Below are positions 1-5,755 of a stretch of DNA of 5,755 nucleotides, piece after piece (position 1 is the first letter of the stretch; each line of letters starts with the position of its first letter). The notes beneath the pieces were generated by a model. That model worked only from the letters and a program-made list of their open reading frames with translations, searched no databases and was not told the origin of the DNA. The position numbers were made by a program, and so were the translations under genes. The DNA comes from Oscillospiraceae bacterium (GTDB lineage Bacteria > Bacillota > Clostridia > Oscillospirales > Oscillospiraceae): positions 1-5,755 of the forward strand of contig WQRL01000138.1 of assembly GCA_009786775.1 (NCBI GenBank). Direction: 5' to 3'.

Positions 1-30
1 TACTTCAGCCTGACATCACTAGGTTCCGGC

Positions 31-1143
31 CTAGCTCCCCAGCCAATACCTCCTAATTTCGTCAACTTTATTCTTCTGGTGCGGCAACAGCTCATCGTAC
101 CCAGTCCCCGCCATCGCATAGATGAAAGGATCCATAACATCCGTAACGACTCCGCTCAACTCCTCCACAATCGCATGAGCACAAAAAGGCACATAAGCCT
201 CGCTATACCCACCCTCATGCAAAACGACCAAGCGCTTTTGAGCGTACTTACCCGCAACCTCCTTCACAGCCCTTGTCATGTACCTGTACCCCTCGCAAGA
301 GAGCATCATCCTACCCAGCGGATCGAAAATGCTGCCATCCTGCCCTGCCGAAACCAAAACCAGCTCAGGCTCAAACCGCTCCGCAGCAGGAAGCACAACC
401 TGCTCAAAGGCATATCTATACACAGCATCACCCGAACCCGCCTGAAGAGGTATGTTTACCGTAAACCCCTTGCCCTTGCCTACGCCAACATCCTCCATTT
501 TGCCCCTGCCGGCAGGCTCCAAACCATCCTGATGAAGAGATATAAACAACACACTGTCATCTTCGTAAAAAGCATCCTCCGTGCCATTGCCGTGGTGTAC
601 ATCCCAGTCTAAAATTAATACCTTCTTAACACCCAGCTCCTTCTGGGCAAATTTTGCTGTAATAACAGCATTGTTAAATATACAGTAGCCCATACCGCCA
701 TCCGCCTGAGCATGATGGCCGGGAGGCCTTGTGAGGACAAATGCGTTATCTATTTCACCGCTCCCCACAACGGCCCTCACAGCTTCAATGGCACCCCCTG
801 CCGAAAGCAAGGCAATTTCATAAGAACCCTGCCCCACAATGGCAGAATCGCCGCAATCCTCACCACCCTTTATGCTCATCCGCTTTACAGCCTCTATATG
901 CCTTGCGGTGTGATAATATTCCAGCTGCTCCCGCGCCGCCGGCACAGGGGGTATATGCGCCAATTTGCCAAGAAGGCCGCTTCTTTCAAGAAGATTTTTA
1001 ACTCCGCGCTTAATCTCAGGCTTCTCTACCGGACAGTCTGCACCAAGGTACCCTCCAGCCGGCTCATATAATGTGCCATCCCCTGCATCATGGAGGAAAT
1101 AACTCTCGTCCCATATAAAAGCAGTACTCTTTTTATTGCTCAT
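31..1143 (-). CDS. HDAH-type histone deacetylase family protein (zinc amidohydrolase)
   Basis: Zinc-dependent amidohydrolase of the arginase/deacetylase fold, 370 aa, closest in style to the bacterial class II-like HDAH enzymes (about 370 aa). It should hydrolyse acetyl-amide bonds of acetyl-lysine or a small acetylated amine; the substrate cannot be read from sequence. Seen: RPPGHHA at 139-145 with the tandem histidines H143/H144 (charge relay), GYCIFNN at 152-158, DWDVHHGNGT at 179-188 giving zinc ligands D181 and H183, the third ligand D269 in SAGQDG, and GGY at 311-313 giving the catalytic Y313. All key residues are present, so it is probably active. There is no signal peptide, so it is cytosolic. 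The ATG start lies 15 nt after the stop of the upstream acetyltransferase gene, behind a poor Shine-Dalgarno (GGGGCGG, 1154-1148), which fits translation coupled to that gene. Acetylpolyamine amidohydrolase is the main alternative activity. Confidence 0.93.
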   Translation of the reverse strand: MSNKKSTAFIWDESYFLHDAGDGTLYEPAGGYLGADCPVEKPEIKRGVKNLLERSGLLGKLAHIPPVPAAREQLEYYHTARHIEAVKRMSIKGGEDCGDSAIVGQGSYEIALLSAGGAIEAVRAVVGSGEIDNAFVLTRPPGHHAQADGGMGYCIFNNAVITAKFAQKELGVKKVLILDWDVHHGNGTEDAFYEDDSVLFISLHQDGLEPAGRGKMEDVGVGKGKGFTVNIPLQAGSGDAVYRYAFEQVVLPAAERFEPELVLVSAGQDGSIFDPLGRMMLSCEGYRYMTRAVKEVAGKYAQKRLVVLHEGGYSEAYVPFCAHAIVEELSGVVTDVMDPFIYAMAGTGYDELLPHQKNKVDEIRRYWLGS

Positions 1144-1158
1144 ACGACCGCCCCAATC

Positions 1159-1755
1159 TTATTTCTTAAATCCAGCAGGCCGCCACAGCGGATACAGCAC
1201 AGCCGTGTCGGAGAAATGCATCAGCTCGCCATACTGGGCATAGCCGAACTTGCCATACAGGCCTTTGCCGTAGTACGGCGTGCTGGCCTCAAGATATGTT
1301 GCAATCCCTTTTTCATCAAGAATGTCCAAGTGATACTTAAGAAGAGCGGTCCCTGTCCCCCCGCTTCTCTTACTCTTCTCCGTGACAACTGCCACCAATT
1401 GATAAAACGCCATGTCCTTAGGCTCATTTTCATGGGATTTGTCGGCGACCTCCCGAAACCTGTCTGCATACTTGCCTGTGACCTTCTCTATGTCATCATA
1501 AATCCCCGCATCCACATCGTGCGGCAGCCATACCGTTGCGCCTATAATCTCGTTTGACTCGCTCTGTGCTACATGGGCTACACAGCCCTCAGCTAAGAGG
1601 TATACCTTGTAGTAATCCGTCACAATGCTGTGCCTGTCCTCATCGCTTTCTACGCACCAGTGGAAAAATATATCGTCACAGTAGCCTCTCGATATGAAGC
1701 CCGCCACTGCATCTATCTCATCTAATACTATTGGCCTAATTGTAAATTCTTTCAA
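1159..1755 (-). CDS. GNAT family N-acetyltransferase
   Basis: Predicted acetyl-CoA-dependent N-acetyltransferase, 198 aa from the preferred start, beginning MKEFTIRPI. Seen: a typical GNAT N-terminal strand (FTIRPIVLDEIDAV), a central strand (IIGATVWLP, about 70-78), and motif A at about 118-140, where YQLVAVV is followed by the acetyl-CoA pyrophosphate loop RSGGTG (130-135, fitting R/Q-x-x-G-x-G). The C-terminal motif is YLEAS followed by LYGKFGY (154-172), the arrangement seen in small-molecule-type GNATs related to puromycin acetyltransferase. The substrate is not deducible. The reading frame opens at a TTG at 1773, but the Shine-Dalgarno AAAGGAAG lies inside those first codons (1770-1763), so TTG at 1755 (7 nt spacing) or 1758 is the likely start. 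It is the first gene of a probable two-gene unit with the downstream deacetylase, so the two may act on related substrates (inference). Confidence 0.88.
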   Translation of the reverse strand: MKEFTIRPIVLDEIDAVAGFISRGYCDDIFFHWCVESDEDRHSIVTDYYKVYLLAEGCVAHVAQSESNEIIGATVWLPHDVDAGIYDDIEKVTGKYADRFREVADKSHENEPKDMAFYQLVAVVTEKSKRSGGTGTALLKYHLDILDEKGIATYLEASTPYYGKGLYGKFGYAQYGELMHFSDTAVLYPLWRPAGFKK

Positions 1756-1761
1756 CAAACT

Positions 1762-1770
1762 ACTTCCTTT
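1762..1770 (-). promoter_or_regulatory. Shine-Dalgarno deciding the GNAT start
   Basis: On the minus strand AAAGGAAGT (1770-1762) precedes two consecutive TTG codons at 1758 and 1755. GGAAG is 4 nt from the first and 7 nt from the second, favouring 1755. It argues against the upstream TTG at 1773, because that codon would lie before its own ribosome site. Confidence 0.6.
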
Positions 1771-1773
1771 CAA

Positions 1774-1851
1774 AAGCTGGGCATGATAATATGATTGCGT
1801 TCTCCGGTTAAAGGGGCTAAATCTATAACATATGATGGGAAAGACAAACTA
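1774..1851. promoter_or_regulatory. Divergent promoter region, acetyltransferase/yitT-like
   Basis: This AT-rich gap separates the leftward acetyltransferase pair from the rightward YitT gene and must hold both promoters. Leftward, TATTAT (1791-1786) is a reasonable -10, with TTTAAC (1812-1807) as a possible -35 at a short 15 nt spacing. Rightward, TATGAT (1790-1795) and TATAAC (1824-1829) are possible -10 boxes, but neither has a good -35. The candidate -10 boxes of the two directions overlap at 1790-1791. No clear operator palindrome was found. Individual box assignments are tentative. Confidence 0.35.
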
Positions 1852-2694
1852 ATGGTAAAGTACTGGATAAAAAAACTACTATGGATTATTTTCGCGATTG
1901 GGCTTATTGCATTCGCCGTCAACATGTTTATGGCTCCGCACAACATAGCTGCCGGAGGGCTCACGGGGCTTGCTATAATTCTTGAATACTGGATAGGCGT
2001 TGACCGCGCGATTGTGGTCTATATCGGCAACGCAATAGTAATTGTCTGCGCGTTTATATTCCTCGGCAAAGAAATGGGCATTAACACCATAATCGGAGCA
2101 GGGCTGCTGCCCTTTGCCATCGACATTATGCCACGCATTAGCTTGGTACAGGACAGAATGCTCGCAATGATTGTCGGCAGCGTCATATTCGGCGTGGCCG
2201 TGTCAATTATGTATAAAAACAAGGCTTCAAGCGGAGGAACCGCCGTGCCGCCGCTTATAATGAAAAAATACTTAGGGCTCAAACCCTCCATCGGCATGTT
2301 CCTTACGGATGGGATTGTGGTCATACTTTCACTGGCTATATTTGACACGGATTCATTTTTCTTCGCGGTACTGTCAATTTTCATCACCATGATGGTTATG
2401 GGTTACATTGAGAACGGCCTGACTAAGCGCAAAGAAATAAAAGTCATAAGCCAGCACCACGAAGCTATTTTGGCCGATATCGCAAAGGAACTGGGCAAGA
2501 GCGTCACAATTTTGCCGGCCAAAGGGTCTTATTCCGGGAAGGAAACTCCTATGCTGCTCATGCTCATTGATGCGGCCGATTACAGAACACTAATCGAAAT
2601 CATCGACAGATATGACGACAGTGCGTTTACCGTGACATCAGTGGTGACGGACGTGCGCGGGCGCGGGTTTACTTACGATTCGGGTAGCGTATAA
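1852..2694 (+). CDS. YitT family membrane protein (DUF161 + DUF2179)
   Basis: Integral membrane protein of the YitT family, 280 aa from ATG 1852, close to the usual family length. The family's transport role is unproven, so no substrate is assigned. Seen: about five hydrophobic segments at roughly 9-28, 53-71, 77-95, 103-121 and 147-186 (the last long enough for two helices). The two family half-motifs are APHNIAAGGLTGLA (28-41) and ASSGGTAVPPLIMKKYLG (125-142), each following a membrane segment. The cytosolic C-terminal DUF2179 domain (about 205-275) ends in the typical AFTVTSVVTDVRGRGF stretch. The frame stays open upstream to a TTG at 1795, which would add 19 hydrophilic residues. ATG 1852 is preferred because it gives MVKYWIKKLL right before the first helix and has GGGA (1837-1840) upstream. 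Its stop is 5 nt from the convergent mgtE stop. Confidence 0.92.
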   Translation: MVKYWIKKLLWIIFAIGLIAFAVNMFMAPHNIAAGGLTGLAIILEYWIGVDRAIVVYIGNAIVIVCAFIFLGKEMGINTIIGAGLLPFAIDIMPRISLVQDRMLAMIVGSVIFGVAVSIMYKNKASSGGTAVPPLIMKKYLGLKPSIGMFLTDGIVVILSLAIFDTDSFFFAVLSIFITMMVMGYIENGLTKRKEIKVISQHHEAILADIAKELGKSVTILPAKGSYSGKETPMLLMLIDAADYRTLIEIIDRYDDSAFTVTSVVTDVRGRGFTYDSGSV

Positions 2695-2699
2695 ATCTC

Positions 2700-4052
2700 C
2701 TATACTCCCAAGAAAATGCTCACGGATACGAAATAAATTACCAACGCCACAAGGTCTTTGAGAGTGGTGATTATAGGCGCCGACCCTGCGGCTTGGTCGG
2801 CGTCTAGTTTTATTAAAACATAGGGCACCAGAAAACCCAAAAGCGCTGCAACTGTCATGGTAATTACCATAGCCAGCCCCACAGCTATGCCGAGCTGCGG
2901 CATGCCCAGCCAAAGAGTTGCCACTATCCCTGAGAGCACACCTACAAGAAGCCCTATGCTCATCCCAACGCCAATTTCTTTGCTGAAATGCTTTAGGAAA
3001 TTTTTCATCTGAATATGCCCCAGCACGACTCCTCTGGTAAATACAGTGGAGGACTGCGTACCGATATTTCCGCCCATGCCCATTATGAGAGGGATGAAAA
3101 ATGCCACGCCGAGTATGGCTTCCAGCGTTTCCTCAAAGCCGTCAATTACAAGCCCCGAAACTAAGCCCAGCACCATTGTCGCCAGCAAGTAGGGCAGGCG
3201 GACTTTCCAAATTTCCCACATGCTGCCGTTAATCAAAACCTCACTACGGTTTGTTTCATTATCAGTTACATCAGCAAGACCCGCCTGGTCGTAAATATCC
3301 TCGGTGGCCTCAAATTCCAGGATATCCATCGCATCGTCGATTGTTATAATACCGACAAGCCTGTCTTCCTTATCCACGACAGGAATCGCCAAAAGGTCTA
3401 GTTCCTGCAAGGTCTTAGCCACTACCTCCTGGTCAGTTTCAGTTGAAACCCTGGGAGCTTTTTTCTGCATAAGCTCTTCGATTATAGCATCTGCTCCTGC
3501 AAGAAACAGGCTTTTGAGCGACAGCACGCCCTCTAGCTTTCTCGCACCATCAGTCACAAAGAGCGTATAGATTGTTTCCGTACCCTCCGCCTGCTGGCGG
3601 ATTTTTTCCGAAGCCTGCCTTACTGTCATATTCTTTTGGAGGGAAATAAATTCCGTGGTCATTATATGCCCTGCAGTTTCGGCCTTGTAGCCCATGAGGG
3701 TGTAAGTGGATTCCCTTTCCTCATGAGAAAGCGATGCCAGTAGTTTTTTCGCCACCCCCGCAGGAAGCTCATCAAGCAGCCGCACCCTGTCATCAGGAGC
3801 CATCTCATTTACGTACTCAATTGCAGCCACATCAGTAAATGACCTTAGAAGCGCACGTTGGATATCGGTGTCCAAAAGCTCAAAAATTGACAGCGCCTTA
3901 TCCTTTTTAAGCAGCCTGAACACTATGACATCCTCGCTGTGAGGCAAGTCGTTTAGAGTGCTTATAATCTCCATCTCTTCAGCCTCAGCCAGCAGAGCTT
4001 TGAGGCTGTCCATATCCTTGGTTTCAATTAATTGCAAAACCCTCTCTGTCAA
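2700..4052 (-). CDS. mgtE: MgtE magnesium channel/transporter
   Basis: MgtE-type Mg2+ channel of the cytoplasmic membrane, 450 aa from the preferred start, matching the usual length of about 450 aa. Domain order: alpha-helical N domain (about 1-125, with LDELPAGVAKKLLASLSHEER at 93-113), CBS1 starting near ETAGHIMTTEFISL (125-138), CBS2 (about 195-250), a connecting helix (about 252-282), then five membrane segments (about 287-303, 312-330, 360-382, 386-412, 430-449). The pore motif PLIMGMGGNIGTQSS (321-335) and the C-terminal APIITTLKD (425-433), carrying the conserved pore aspartate (D433 here), are both present. In characterised homologues the N and CBS domains sense cytosolic Mg2+ and close the pore. 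The frame extends to an ATG at 4070, but GGAGGTG lies inside that extension, 9 nt before TTG 4052, so translation probably starts there with MTERVLQL. The gene is transcribed alone, diverging from the SPFH gene. Confidence 0.96.
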   Translation of the reverse strand: MTERVLQLIETKDMDSLKALLAEAEEMEIISTLNDLPHSEDVIVFRLLKKDKALSIFELLDTDIQRALLRSFTDVAAIEYVNEMAPDDRVRLLDELPAGVAKKLLASLSHEERESTYTLMGYKAETAGHIMTTEFISLQKNMTVRQASEKIRQQAEGTETIYTLFVTDGARKLEGVLSLKSLFLAGADAIIEELMQKKAPRVSTETDQEVVAKTLQELDLLAIPVVDKEDRLVGIITIDDAMDILEFEATEDIYDQAGLADVTDNETNRSEVLINGSMWEIWKVRLPYLLATMVLGLVSGLVIDGFEETLEAILGVAFFIPLIMGMGGNIGTQSSTVFTRGVVLGHIQMKNFLKHFSKEIGVGMSIGLLVGVLSGIVATLWLGMPQLGIAVGLAMVITMTVAALLGFLVPYVLIKLDADQAAGSAPIITTLKDLVALVIYFVSVSIFLGV

Positions 4053-4059
4053 AACGCCG

Positions 4060-4066
4060 CACCTCC
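4060..4066 (-). promoter_or_regulatory. Shine-Dalgarno for mgtE, selecting a TTG start
   Basis: GGAGGTG on the minus strand (4066-4060) is a near-consensus ribosome site. From the GGAGG core there are 9 nt to TTG 4052. It overlaps codons 2-4 of the longer ATG 4070 reading, which has no ribosome site of similar quality before it. Confidence 0.7.
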
Positions 4067-4144
4067 ACATTGAGTGTCACAAATTTATGTATATCCTGCT
4101 CTCAAAATACGTAAGATAACATATAATAAAATGACCTCAACCAC

Positions 4145-4172
4145 TGTATACTGGCGTTAGGTTTTTGTCAAT
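4145..4172 (-). promoter_or_regulatory. Sigma-70-type promoter for mgtE
   Basis: On the minus strand, a perfect TTGACA (4172-4167) is followed after 16 nt by TATACA (4150-4145). Transcription would start near 4138, giving a leader of about 85 nt before TTG 4052. The leader is AT-rich and also contains a weaker promoter-like pair, TTGAGG (4140-4135) and TATCTT (4118-4113). Confidence 0.6.
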
Positions 4173-4182
4173 ACCAAAGAAC

Positions 4183-4241
4183 GAAGCGGAGTGCACGGCC
4201 CTGAGCTTAGGCATAGACACTCAGCAGTGGCGGCCCGCTTT
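4183..4241. repeat. Imperfect inverted repeat / candidate structured element
   Basis: Outer arms GAAGCGG (4183-4189) and CCGCTTT (4235-4241) pair over 7 positions including one G-U. Inner arms CTGAG (4201-4205) and CTCAG (4220-4224) enclose a 14 nt loop, and GCC (4198-4200) can extend the inner stem by pairing with GGC (4229-4231) across a small bulge. It is GC-rich compared with the flanking promoter DNA. No T-run follows on the plus strand; on the minus strand only a modest T-containing stretch follows. It lies between two diverging promoters, so it is not the terminator of either flanking gene. Confidence 0.4.
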
Positions 4242-4326
4242 CAAAAAGCCCAGCCCTCAAAGCCTTCAATTGCCGCATATATTTGGCTTGTATATACCCT
4301 GCTTTCATGTTAAAATTATCTAATTC

Positions 4327-4332
4327 TATAAT
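4327..4332 (+). promoter_or_regulatory. Candidate -10 box for the SPFH gene
   Basis: A perfect TATAAT lies 34 nt before the ATG at 4367. The matching -35 region (TTCATG at 4304-4309, 17 nt spacing) is poor, so the promoter may be weak, depend on an activator, or use another site. The ribosome site AGGA (4356-4359) follows, 7 nt from the ATG. Confidence 0.4.
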
Positions 4333-4366
4333 ATAAAACCGAAATGCAGAAAGGCAGGAAAAAAGC

Positions 4367-5680
4367 ATGGGACTTATAAGAGCAATAGTCGGCGCAGCAG
4401 GCGGAGTGCTGGCAGACCAGTGGGTGGACTTCTTCTCCAGCGACTCAATGCCAAACGATGTTTTAATGCGCCAAGGCACCAGGCCGCAGCAAGCACGCAG
4501 CGCAAATACAAGAGGTTCCGAAAACATAATCTCCAACGGCTCCAAAATCAATGTAGCCGACGGGCAGTGCATGATTATAGTCGAAAACGGGAGAATTGCA
4601 GACTTCTGTGCGGAGCCCGGGCAATACACTTATGACAACACCATCCAGCCCTCGCTGCTCGGCGGCGGGCTCAAAGATTTAGGTGCGTCATTTAAGCAAG
4701 TCGGCAAACGCTTCTTGGCCGGCGGCGCACCCACAGATCAGCAATTTATATTCTACATCAACACAAAGGAAATTATCGGCAACAAAATCGGCTGGGGCAA
4801 CATCCCCTTCCGCGATTCAGAATTTCAGATGACTGTCCGGGTACAGGGTTTTGGACAATACAGCTTTAGAATCACAGACCCGCTGATGTTCTACACAAAT
4901 ATAGTGGGCAACCACCAGGGTGAATACCGCCGCGACCAGCTCACCGAACAGATGAAGGCTGAAGTAATCTCGGCACTGCAACCTGCACTGGGCAAAATTG
5001 CTCAGCAAGGCATAGCATATGACATGCTCATTAACTACCCGCGCGAAATAGGCAAGGCTCTCGATGAAGAAATGTCAGCCGAATGGTCTGAGCGCCGCGG
5101 GATAGACGTTATTAGCCTAGCCATGGAAAGCGTCACTGTGGATGCCCAGTCCGCAAAGAAAATCGAACAGCTTCAAGAAGCCCGCGCACTCAGTAACCCC
5201 ATGCTTGCAGCAGGCCGCCTAGTCGCCGGCCAAGCCACAGCTATGGAAACAGCGGCAGCCAACGAAGGCGGCGCTATGGGAGCATTCATGGGAATGGGCA
5301 TGGCGCAAAACGCAGGAGGCATGAACGCCCAGAATCTCTTCCAGATGGGAGCGCAGCAGCAACAGCAAGTGCCTCAGCCGCCCCCCATGCCCGCCTCCCC
5401 GGGGCCGGCAGCACCGGCTACAGGCACGTGGACATGCTCCGCCTGCGGCCACGCAGGAAACCCCGGCAGATTCTGCATGGAATGCGGCGCAAAACAGCCG
5501 CAAGCACAGGCAAGCTGGACCTGCTCCTGCGGCACAGGCGGCAACACAGGCAACTTCTGCATGGAATGCGGCACAAGAAGGCCCGCCGCTGCCTCGGCAG
5601 CATGCTCCGGCTGCGGCTGGACAGCCCCCGAAGGAAGTGCCCCTCCCAATTTCTGTCCGGAATGCGGAGCTAAGCTATAG
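4367..5680 (+). CDS. SPFH/Band_7_1 (YdjI-like, virion core protein family) with three zinc ribbons
   Basis: 437 aa protein of the bacterial SPFH branch often named virion core protein, represented by Bacillus YdjI. Members are thought to act as membrane-associated scaffolds linked to envelope stress; the molecular role is not established. Seen: the family-typical N-terminus MGLIRAIVGAAGGVLADQW, no full membrane helix, then the SPFH domain from about 50 (NIISNGSKINVADGQCMIIV, FCAEPGQYTYD) to about 270, ending in a charged helix (KKIEQLQEARAL). A Met/Gly/Ala/Asn-rich stretch (300-328), a glutamine run (330-334) and a Pro-rich linker (336-350) follow. Three zinc-ribbon modules close the protein: C357/C360/C370/C373, C386/C388/C398/C401 and C413/C416/C430/C433. 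The second has CxC instead of CxxC. It is longer than YdjI (about 320 aa) because of this tail. The ATG has AGGA 7 nt upstream. It may be followed by another gene just beyond the window. Confidence 0.9.
   Translation: MGLIRAIVGAAGGVLADQWVDFFSSDSMPNDVLMRQGTRPQQARSANTRGSENIISNGSKINVADGQCMIIVENGRIADFCAEPGQYTYDNTIQPSLLGGGLKDLGASFKQVGKRFLAGGAPTDQQFIFYINTKEIIGNKIGWGNIPFRDSEFQMTVRVQGFGQYSFRITDPLMFYTNIVGNHQGEYRRDQLTEQMKAEVISALQPALGKIAQQGIAYDMLINYPREIGKALDEEMSAEWSERRGIDVISLAMESVTVDAQSAKKIEQLQEARALSNPMLAAGRLVAGQATAMETAAANEGGAMGAFMGMGMAQNAGGMNAQNLFQMGAQQQQQVPQPPPMPASPGPAAPATGTWTCSACGHAGNPGRFCMECGAKQPQAQASWTCSCGTGGNTGNFCMECGTRRPAAASAACSGCGWTAPEGSAPPNFCPECGAKL
5429..5575 (+). repeat. Tandem duplication of a zinc-ribbon-coding unit
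   Basis: The first two zinc-ribbon modules begin at Trp codons 5429 and 5516, 87 nt apart. They share an identical 18 nt block covering Phe-Cys-Met-Glu-Cys-Gly (5471-5488 and 5555-5572, 84 nt apart). The 3 nt difference in offset is explained by one codon, GCC at 5441-5443, present in the first copy and absent in the second. The third module (about 5603-5674) is more diverged. Confidence 0.7.
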
Positions 5681-5691
5681 TAATGCCGAAA

Positions 5692-5719
5692 GCCCCCGCA
5701 CCTAGCAACAGCTAGGCGG
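5692..5719 (+). repeat. Short hairpin downstream of the SPFH gene
   Basis: CCTAGC (5701-5706) and GCTAGG (5711-5716) form a 6 bp stem with an AACA loop. It can be extended by CCG (5696-5698) with CGG (5717-5719) across a 2 nt bulge. No T-run follows, so it is at best a weak or partial terminator, or an attenuating or protective mRNA structure before the next gene. Confidence 0.35.
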
Positions 5720-5745
5720 CCGGATCCAAATATCCCCACTAAACG

Positions 5746-5755
5746 ATTTTAGGAG
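5746..5755 (+). promoter_or_regulatory. Probable ribosome site of a gene starting outside the window
   Basis: The window ends in ATTTTAGGAG. AGGAG (5751-5755) is a good Shine-Dalgarno core with the right polarity for a rightward gene starting within about 5-10 nt beyond the edge. The gap from the SPFH stop is 75 nt, which allows co-transcription. No start codon is visible, so this is an inference. Confidence 0.35.

Larger units (their letters stand above)
4053..4366. other. Divergent intergenic region between mgtE and the SPFH gene
   Basis: These 314 bp contain no convincing gene. From left to right they hold the mgtE Shine-Dalgarno and AT-rich leader (4053-4138), the mgtE promoter (4145-4172), a GC-rich imperfect hairpin (4183-4241), a mixed stretch with the direct repeat AGCCCAGCCC (4247-4256), and the AT-rich promoter and ribosome-site region of the SPFH gene (about 4300-4366). 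No M-box-like riboswitch was recognised on the mgtE side. Confidence 0.6.

Noticed and set aside
79..612. Rightward 177-codon frame opposite the deacetylase gene
   Set aside because: It is antisense to a gene with complete catalytic motifs, and its translation is Arg/His/Leu-rich and low in family-like features.
1795..1851. N-terminal extension of the YitT gene from TTG 1795
   Set aside because: It adds 19 hydrophilic residues unlike the family, with no clear ribosome site before the TTG, whereas ATG 1852 fits length and topology.
4183..4260. Possible tRNA or intrinsic terminator
   Set aside because: No cloverleaf arms or CCA-type acceptor arrangement, no T-run immediately after the stem on the plus strand, and the flanking genes diverge so neither ends here.
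4191..4313. Rightward small frame from GTG 4191 (40 aa, hydrophobic C-terminus ending YTLLSC)
   Set aside because: No properly spaced ribosome site, its first part is the inverted repeat, and the composition looks like chance.
4207..4629. Leftward reading frame of 140 codons spanning the intergenic region and the SPFH 5' end
   Set aside because: Most of it is antisense to the well-supported SPFH gene, its product matches no family I recognise, and its tail simply runs through the hairpin element.
5429..5680. Tandem repeats as a possible CRISPR array or minisatellite
   Set aside because: The repeats are in-frame zinc-ribbon modules inside a coding region, with only two close copies and no spacers.
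5374..5739. Leftward frame opposite the zinc-ribbon region
   Set aside because: Its Cys/Pro/His pattern is the mirror of the repeated zinc-ribbon codons, and it has no independent start signal.

Overview
The window holds five complete protein genes and little else. No mobile element, CRISPR array, tRNA or rRNA was recognised. The families present (HDAH-type deacetylase, GNAT acetyltransferase, YitT-type membrane protein, MgtE with N, CBS and membrane parts, Band_7_1 SPFH protein with C-terminal zinc ribbons), the purine-rich Shine-Dalgarno sites and at least two probable TTG starts suggest a Bacillota genome. An anaerobic member of Clostridia is most likely. This is inferred from protein style, not from a marker gene.

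Layout from left to right: (1) a leftward pair, GNAT acetyltransferase (1755 to 1159) then a zinc-dependent HDAH-type deacetylase (1143 to 31), 15 nt apart and probably co-transcribed; (2) a 96 bp divergent promoter region; (3) a rightward YitT-family membrane protein (1852-2694); (4) a leftward MgtE magnesium channel (4052 to 2700), whose stop lies only 5 nt from the YitT stop; (5) a divergent intergenic region of 314 bp with a good mgtE promoter, a GC-rich imperfect hairpin of unknown role and a promoter-like -10 for the next gene; (6) a rightward SPFH/Band_7_1 protein with three C-terminal zinc-ribbon modules (4367-5680); (7) a short tail ending in a Shine-Dalgarno-like AGGAG at the very last bases, which suggests another rightward gene just outside.

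Functionally this looks like ordinary chromosome: ion homeostasis (MgtE), a membrane protein of poorly known function (YitT), a membrane-associated SPFH scaffold, and a possible acetylation/deacetylation pair. The points most worth a second look are the acetyltransferase-deacetylase pairing, the structured element between the mgtE and SPFH promoters, and the duplicated zinc ribbons, one of which has lost or gained a codon between two metal ligands. I found no convincing sign of a wholly new system.
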